Shown here: one piece after another, positions 5,552 through 7,764 of the stretch
Numbering within the stretch: the first letter of the stretch is position 1
Layout of the letters: the number at the start of each line of letters is the position of its first letter
Assembly (NCBI GenBank): GCA_017503445.1
Contig: JAFVTB010000114.1
Span: forward strand, 1-7,764
DNA length: 7,764 bases
Source of the DNA: Clostridia bacterium
GTDB lineage: Bacteria > Bacillota > Clostridia > Christensenellales > UBA1242
Reading direction: 5' to 3'
Translations under genes and position numbers: made by a program
Notes under the pieces: generated by a model
What the model saw: only the letters and a program-made list of their open reading frames with translations
Databases searched by the model: none
Told to the model about the DNA's origin: nothing

Positions 5552-5570
5552 GCCGCAAAACATTTGCGGC
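5552..5570 (+). other. Strong hairpin in spacer between tRNA-Thr and tRNA-Tyr
   Basis: GCCGCAAA (5552-5559) and TTTGCGGC (5563-5570) form a perfect 8-bp stem with a 3-base loop. A T-run (5577-5582) begins only after six intervening bases, so this could be a leaky terminator or an RNase processing site; tRNA-Tyr then depends on readthrough. Confidence 0.6.
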
Positions 5571-5601
5571 GAAAAATTTTTTCTTACATGCTTGAAACTA
5601 T

Positions 5602-5686
5602 GGGAAGGTTGCAGAGTGGTCAAATGCAACGGACTGTAAATCCGTCGTCTCCGACTTCGATGGTTCGAATCCGTCCCTTCCCACCA
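5602..5686 (+). tRNA. tRNA-Tyr (GUA), long variable arm
   Basis: The acceptor arm GGGAAGG pairs with CCTTCCC, then A and CCA. The anticodon arm ACGGA / CTGTAAA / TCCGT gives GTA. The long variable arm (about 5646-5658), typical of bacterial tRNA-Tyr, makes this the 85-base member of the array. Confidence 0.97.
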
Positions 5687-5701
5687 ATCCGTGCTATGTC
5701 G

Positions 5702-5731
5702 AACCAATGCAGTGATGCATTGGTTTTTTTT
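5702..5731 (+). terminator. Terminator of the tRNA array
   Basis: AACCAATGCA (5702-5711) and TGCATTGGTT (5716-5725) form a 10-bp stem with a GTGA loop, followed by a T-run to 5731. It begins 15 bases after tRNA-Tyr. Confidence 0.95.
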
Positions 5732-5754
5732 GTAAATGTGGAAAAATTTTACAC

Positions 5755-5782
5755 AAAAAAAGCCGATATAAATCGGTTTTTT
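5755..5782 (-). terminator. Terminator of the holA-M28 peptidase operon
   Basis: On the minus strand CCGAT (5776-5772) and ATCGG (5767-5763) enclose a TTAT loop; after one C comes a run of seven T. The matching A-run on the 5' side makes it potentially bidirectional. It abuts the peptidase stop codon and lies back-to-back with the tRNA terminator. Confidence 0.85.
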
Positions 5783-6905
5783 ATTTTGACTTTTTATATT
5801 TCAAAAAATACACAAGCATATACGCGCCAAAGCCAAGGACCACGAAAATAACGCCCGCGATTTTCAATGTGACATCACTGTATAAACTTGGGTTTATTTG
5901 CCCTGGCGCAAAAGTTTCGGCCGTGAACTGGGCATCGCTTAAAATCAAGGCCGCAAGATTTGAAAATGCAGCAATGTTTTGCGCAAAGTGCGCCTGACCA
6001 AACACTTCATCAATTGTGGTTTTGGTGTCGGTGTTGTGCATTATGCGCGGATGATTCGCGGTTTCAAAAAATCCAAGCCCACTATTTGTTGAGAGATTGC
6101 CCGCAAAGAAATTCAATGAATTTATGCCTGCTTTCAAAAATGATGCGTTATCACTTTGCATTCCAAGGGTTGTATAATTCACCCCGTTTGTGGTTGCGTT
6201 TGAATAAAGACGATTGTGATATTTTTTAACATCTTGAGATAAGAAAATTTTATCAACCTTTGCACCATAGGTGGTTTGAAAATCATTGGTGTAGTAATAA
6301 CGATAATCCCCCGCACCAATTGAGTCAAAATTGATATACAAAAGGGTTTTTTCTTTGATTTCATCAGGTAAATTCTTCACAAAATATTCACTGCCAAGGC
6401 ACCCAACTTCTTCCGCACCCCAAAAGGCAAAAATCAAGTTGTGGGCACCATAATCTTGTAGGATTTCCGCGGTTGCCATAAGCCCGACAATGCCGCTTAG
6501 GTTGTCTGAATAACCAAAGGAAGCATCTTTATATATACAATCATAATGCGCACCCAAAATCACATAATTTTCTGCGCCATTATCCAACACGCCCACAACA
6601 TTTTGTGAAGTGTGCGTTTTGGAAATATCAAGCGATTGAAGATAAGATGTCTGAGCAGCGAAATAATCAAAGTTCATTGCCCCCATAAAGCCAGAAAGTT
6701 TTTGTGCCATCGCAAGTTCACCCGTGCTGCCCGCTGTGCGGTTTTTTACGGCTTCAAGGTCTGAAAGATAATATTCATCAATCAACATTTCAACCCTTTG
6801 CGGGGTGGCTTCAGCTGCAAAAACAACATTTGTTGGAAGCGCCGCAAATGCCGCAGCAGGGATTGCCAAAGCACAAGCAAGCGCAGCAAAAATTTTTGTT
6901 TTCAT
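5781..6905 (-). CDS. Secreted, membrane-anchored M28-family zinc metallopeptidase (aminopeptidase-like)
   Basis: Probable extracytoplasmic exopeptidase of 374 residues. Residues 1-31 are a Sec signal peptide (MKTK, then an Ala-rich core) with candidate cleavage after AFA (21) or VFA (30). The M28 catalytic domain spans about 95-325 and has all five zinc-ligand positions: His120 and the adjacent HYD Asp122, bridging Asp134 in GYSDNLSG, Glu165-Glu166 in WGAEEVG (general base and ligand), Asp194 in NFDSIG and His290 in MHNTDT. A C-terminal membrane helix (about 347-368) ends in KYKKSK, so the enzyme should be tethered with its catalytic domain outside. The chosen start overlaps the upstream stop (TGATG) and has GGGGGGTGA before it; an upstream in-frame ATG at 6968 would add 21 residues and lies inside the preceding gene. 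Last gene of the holA operon. Peptide uptake or envelope protein turnover is plausible; substrate is unknown. Confidence 0.93.
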   Translation of the reverse strand: MKTKIFAALACALAIPAAAFAALPTNVVFAAEATPQRVEMLIDEYYLSDLEAVKNRTAGSTGELAMAQKLSGFMGAMNFDYFAAQTSYLQSLDISKTHTSQNVVGVLDNGAENYVILGAHYDCIYKDASFGYSDNLSGIVGLMATAEILQDYGAHNLIFAFWGAEEVGCLGSEYFVKNLPDEIKEKTLLYINFDSIGAGDYRYYYTNDFQTTYGAKVDKIFLSQDVKKYHNRLYSNATTNGVNYTTLGMQSDNASFLKAGINSLNFFAGNLSTNSGLGFFETANHPRIMHNTDTKTTIDEVFGQAHFAQNIAAFSNLAALILSDAQFTAETFAPGQINPSLYSDVTLKIAGVIFVVLGFGAYMLVYFLKYKKSK

Positions 6906-7420
6906 CAAATCACCCCCCACATAATTGTGTGCAAGAAAAGATACATAAACCCAAAGCCAAACCACCAAAGTGAGATTTTGGATTTATCTGCAACATCCTT
7001 CAAAAAATGCTTTTTGACCACAAACCATATTGCAAAAATGAAAAGAAAATTTAAAATTAAACTTATAAATAAATTTACAAAATTTGGGTAAAAATTAATT
7101 AAAATAATTATTTTAAAAAATAAAAATGAAAAAATATTTAAAAAAATTACAAAAAAGCGAAATAAATTCATAAAGCTGGCATAATCAAGTTTTGCGCCAA
7201 TTTTGTCTTTTAGAGCGCTGTAGTAAAACCCAACCAAAAGTTCAAAAATCACCCACGCAAAAAGCCCAGTTGCCACAATAAGCGCACCGGACATCAAAAA
7301 ACCATACGCCGAATTTTGCGCAATCACACCTGGGGCTTTTGCAAGCGCAAAACTGAGGGCCACAAGCACATACAGCCCCCATTTTTTTGCACCCGAAAGC
7401 TTTGAAATTTTTTCAATCAT
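6905..7420 (-). CDS. Small multi-pass membrane protein, unknown function
   Basis: I do not recognise this 171-residue protein. Hydrophobic segments lie at about 14-34, 40-66, 86-110, 113-136 and 150-170, with positive residues in AKK (11-13), VKKHFLK (135-141) and an N-terminal MIEKISK, suggesting about five membrane helices. It is locked between two genes: its start overlaps the holA stop (ATGA) and its stop overlaps the M28 peptidase start (TGATG), so the three are probably translated together. That suggests a link with the peptidase, for example as a membrane partner, but nothing in the sequence proves it. Residues about 86-136 are encoded by extremely AT-rich DNA (about 7010-7165) with Phe, Ile, Leu, Asn and Lys dominating, unlike both ends of the gene. 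Reading frame is supported by the overlaps and the hydrophobic pattern rather than by homology. Confidence 0.8.
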   Translation of the reverse strand: MIEKISKLSGAKKWGLYVLVALSFALAKAPGVIAQNSAYGFLMSGALIVATGLFAWVIFELLVGFYYSALKDKIGAKLDYASFMNLFRFFVIFLNIFSFLFFKIIILINFYPNFVNLFISLILNFLFIFAIWFVVKKHFLKDVADKSKISLWWFGFGFMYLFLHTIMWGVI

Positions 7421-7764
7421 TTTTCACCCTTTACAAGTTGGCAAATTTGCAGCACAAGAAAATACATTGCATTTTCCGCGTTCATTTTGCCGGATTTTAT
7501 ATCATAATCAATTTGCAAAATCAGGTTGTTGATTTGCAAAATTGCATTTGGCTTTATATGTTTTGAAAGCGTTTTTGCCTTGGCAACAGCAAATTCTTTC
7601 ACCCCCAAAAGGTTTGCAATTTCACCGTTTGTGCCTTCAGCAAGATTGGCATAAAGCATACGACGGAAATGCGCAGAAATAAGTCCCAAAATCACAGGAA
7701 ATTCCATTGTTTCAAGCATTTTTTTCATAAGTTTGATTGCTTTATCACCCTGACCATAAGAAAG
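7417..7764 (-). CDS. holA: DNA polymerase III delta subunit (HolA), C-terminal part
   Basis: HolA is the clamp-loader subunit that opens the beta sliding clamp during replication. The window holds only its last 115 residues; the family is usually about 330-345, so the AAA+-like N-terminal domains lie right of the window. The visible part is the C-terminal helical collar domain: GQGDKAIKLMKKMLE, FPVILGLISAHFRRMLYANL, the IANLLGVKEFAVAKAKTLSK segment equivalent to the family's LG-x-(H/P)xxVxKA pattern, and the closing QIDYDIKSGKMNAENAMYF. The reading frame is open to the window edge. The stop overlaps the next gene's start by four bases (ATGA). HolA without rpsT immediately downstream, but with a membrane protein and a secreted peptidase, is unusual. 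Identification rests on this domain pattern. Confidence 0.9.
   Translation of the reverse strand, partial: LSYGQGDKAIKLMKKMLETMEFPVILGLISAHFRRMLYANLAEGTNGEIANLLGVKEFAVAKAKTLSKHIKPNAILQINNLILQIDYDIKSGKMNAENAMYFLVLQICQLVKGEK

Noticed and set aside
5369..5851. Long plus-strand open frame covering the tRNA array, and a minus-strand one at 5486-5707
   Set aside because: They run straight through tRNA-Phe, Thr and Tyr and two terminators; the translated protein is just tRNA sequence and has no ribosome binding site.
6906..6968. 21-residue N-terminal extension of the M28 peptidase from an ATG at 6968
   Set aside because: It lies inside the upstream gene and would bury the signal peptide; the TGATG overlap and GGGGGGTGA site favour 6905.
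1..7764. Search for CRISPR repeats, transposases, integrases, toxin-antitoxin pairs or phage genes
   Set aside because: No spaced direct-repeat array, no recognisable mobile-element or defence protein, and no broken genes were seen, even beside the tRNA genes where integration is common.

Overview
This window looks like an ordinary chromosomal stretch from a low-GC bacterium, probably an uncultured member of the Bacillota (Clostridia-like or a reduced relative). The reasons are AT-rich intergenic DNA, strong AAGGAG ribosome binding sites, textbook sigma-A promoters, CCA-encoded tRNA genes, an indirect Asn-tRNA pathway (GatCA beside an archaeal-type AspRS) and a holA/rpsT neighbourhood. The lineage is an inference from these traits and cannot be fixed from the sequence alone.

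Layout from left to right. (1) Positions 1-2935, minus strand: a tight aspS-gatC-gatA operon with its own promoter; gatA runs off the left edge and gatB is expected beyond it. The products would charge tRNA(Asn) with Asp and amidate it to Asn-tRNA (and/or convert Glu-tRNA(Gln)). (2) Positions 2977-3355, minus strand: monocistronic rpsT (ribosomal protein bS20) with its own promoter and terminator. (3) Positions 3436-4242: a plus-strand gene with a perfect consensus promoter, encoding a metallo-beta-lactamase-fold protein whose HxHxDH metal motif has decayed to NxDxAH. It faces a minus-strand membrane protein (4241-4927) that ends in an Arg-flanked polyproline tail, and the two genes share one bidirectional terminator containing both stop codons. 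(4) Positions 5056-5731, plus strand: one promoter, six tRNA genes (Pro-UGG, CAU probably Ile2, Asp-GUC, Phe-GAA, Thr-UGU, Tyr-GUA) and a terminator; the three longer spacers each hold a hairpin. (5) Positions 5755-7764, minus strand: an overlapping-stop/start operon of holA (3' part), a small multi-membrane-segment protein, and a secreted, membrane-anchored M28 metallopeptidase.

Most of the window is housekeeping for translation and replication. I see no defence system, mobile element, CRISPR array or biosynthetic cluster. The parts that standard annotation would least explain are the pseudoenzyme-like MBL protein, the polyproline membrane protein convergent with it, and the coupling of an M28 exopeptidase and a small membrane protein to holA.
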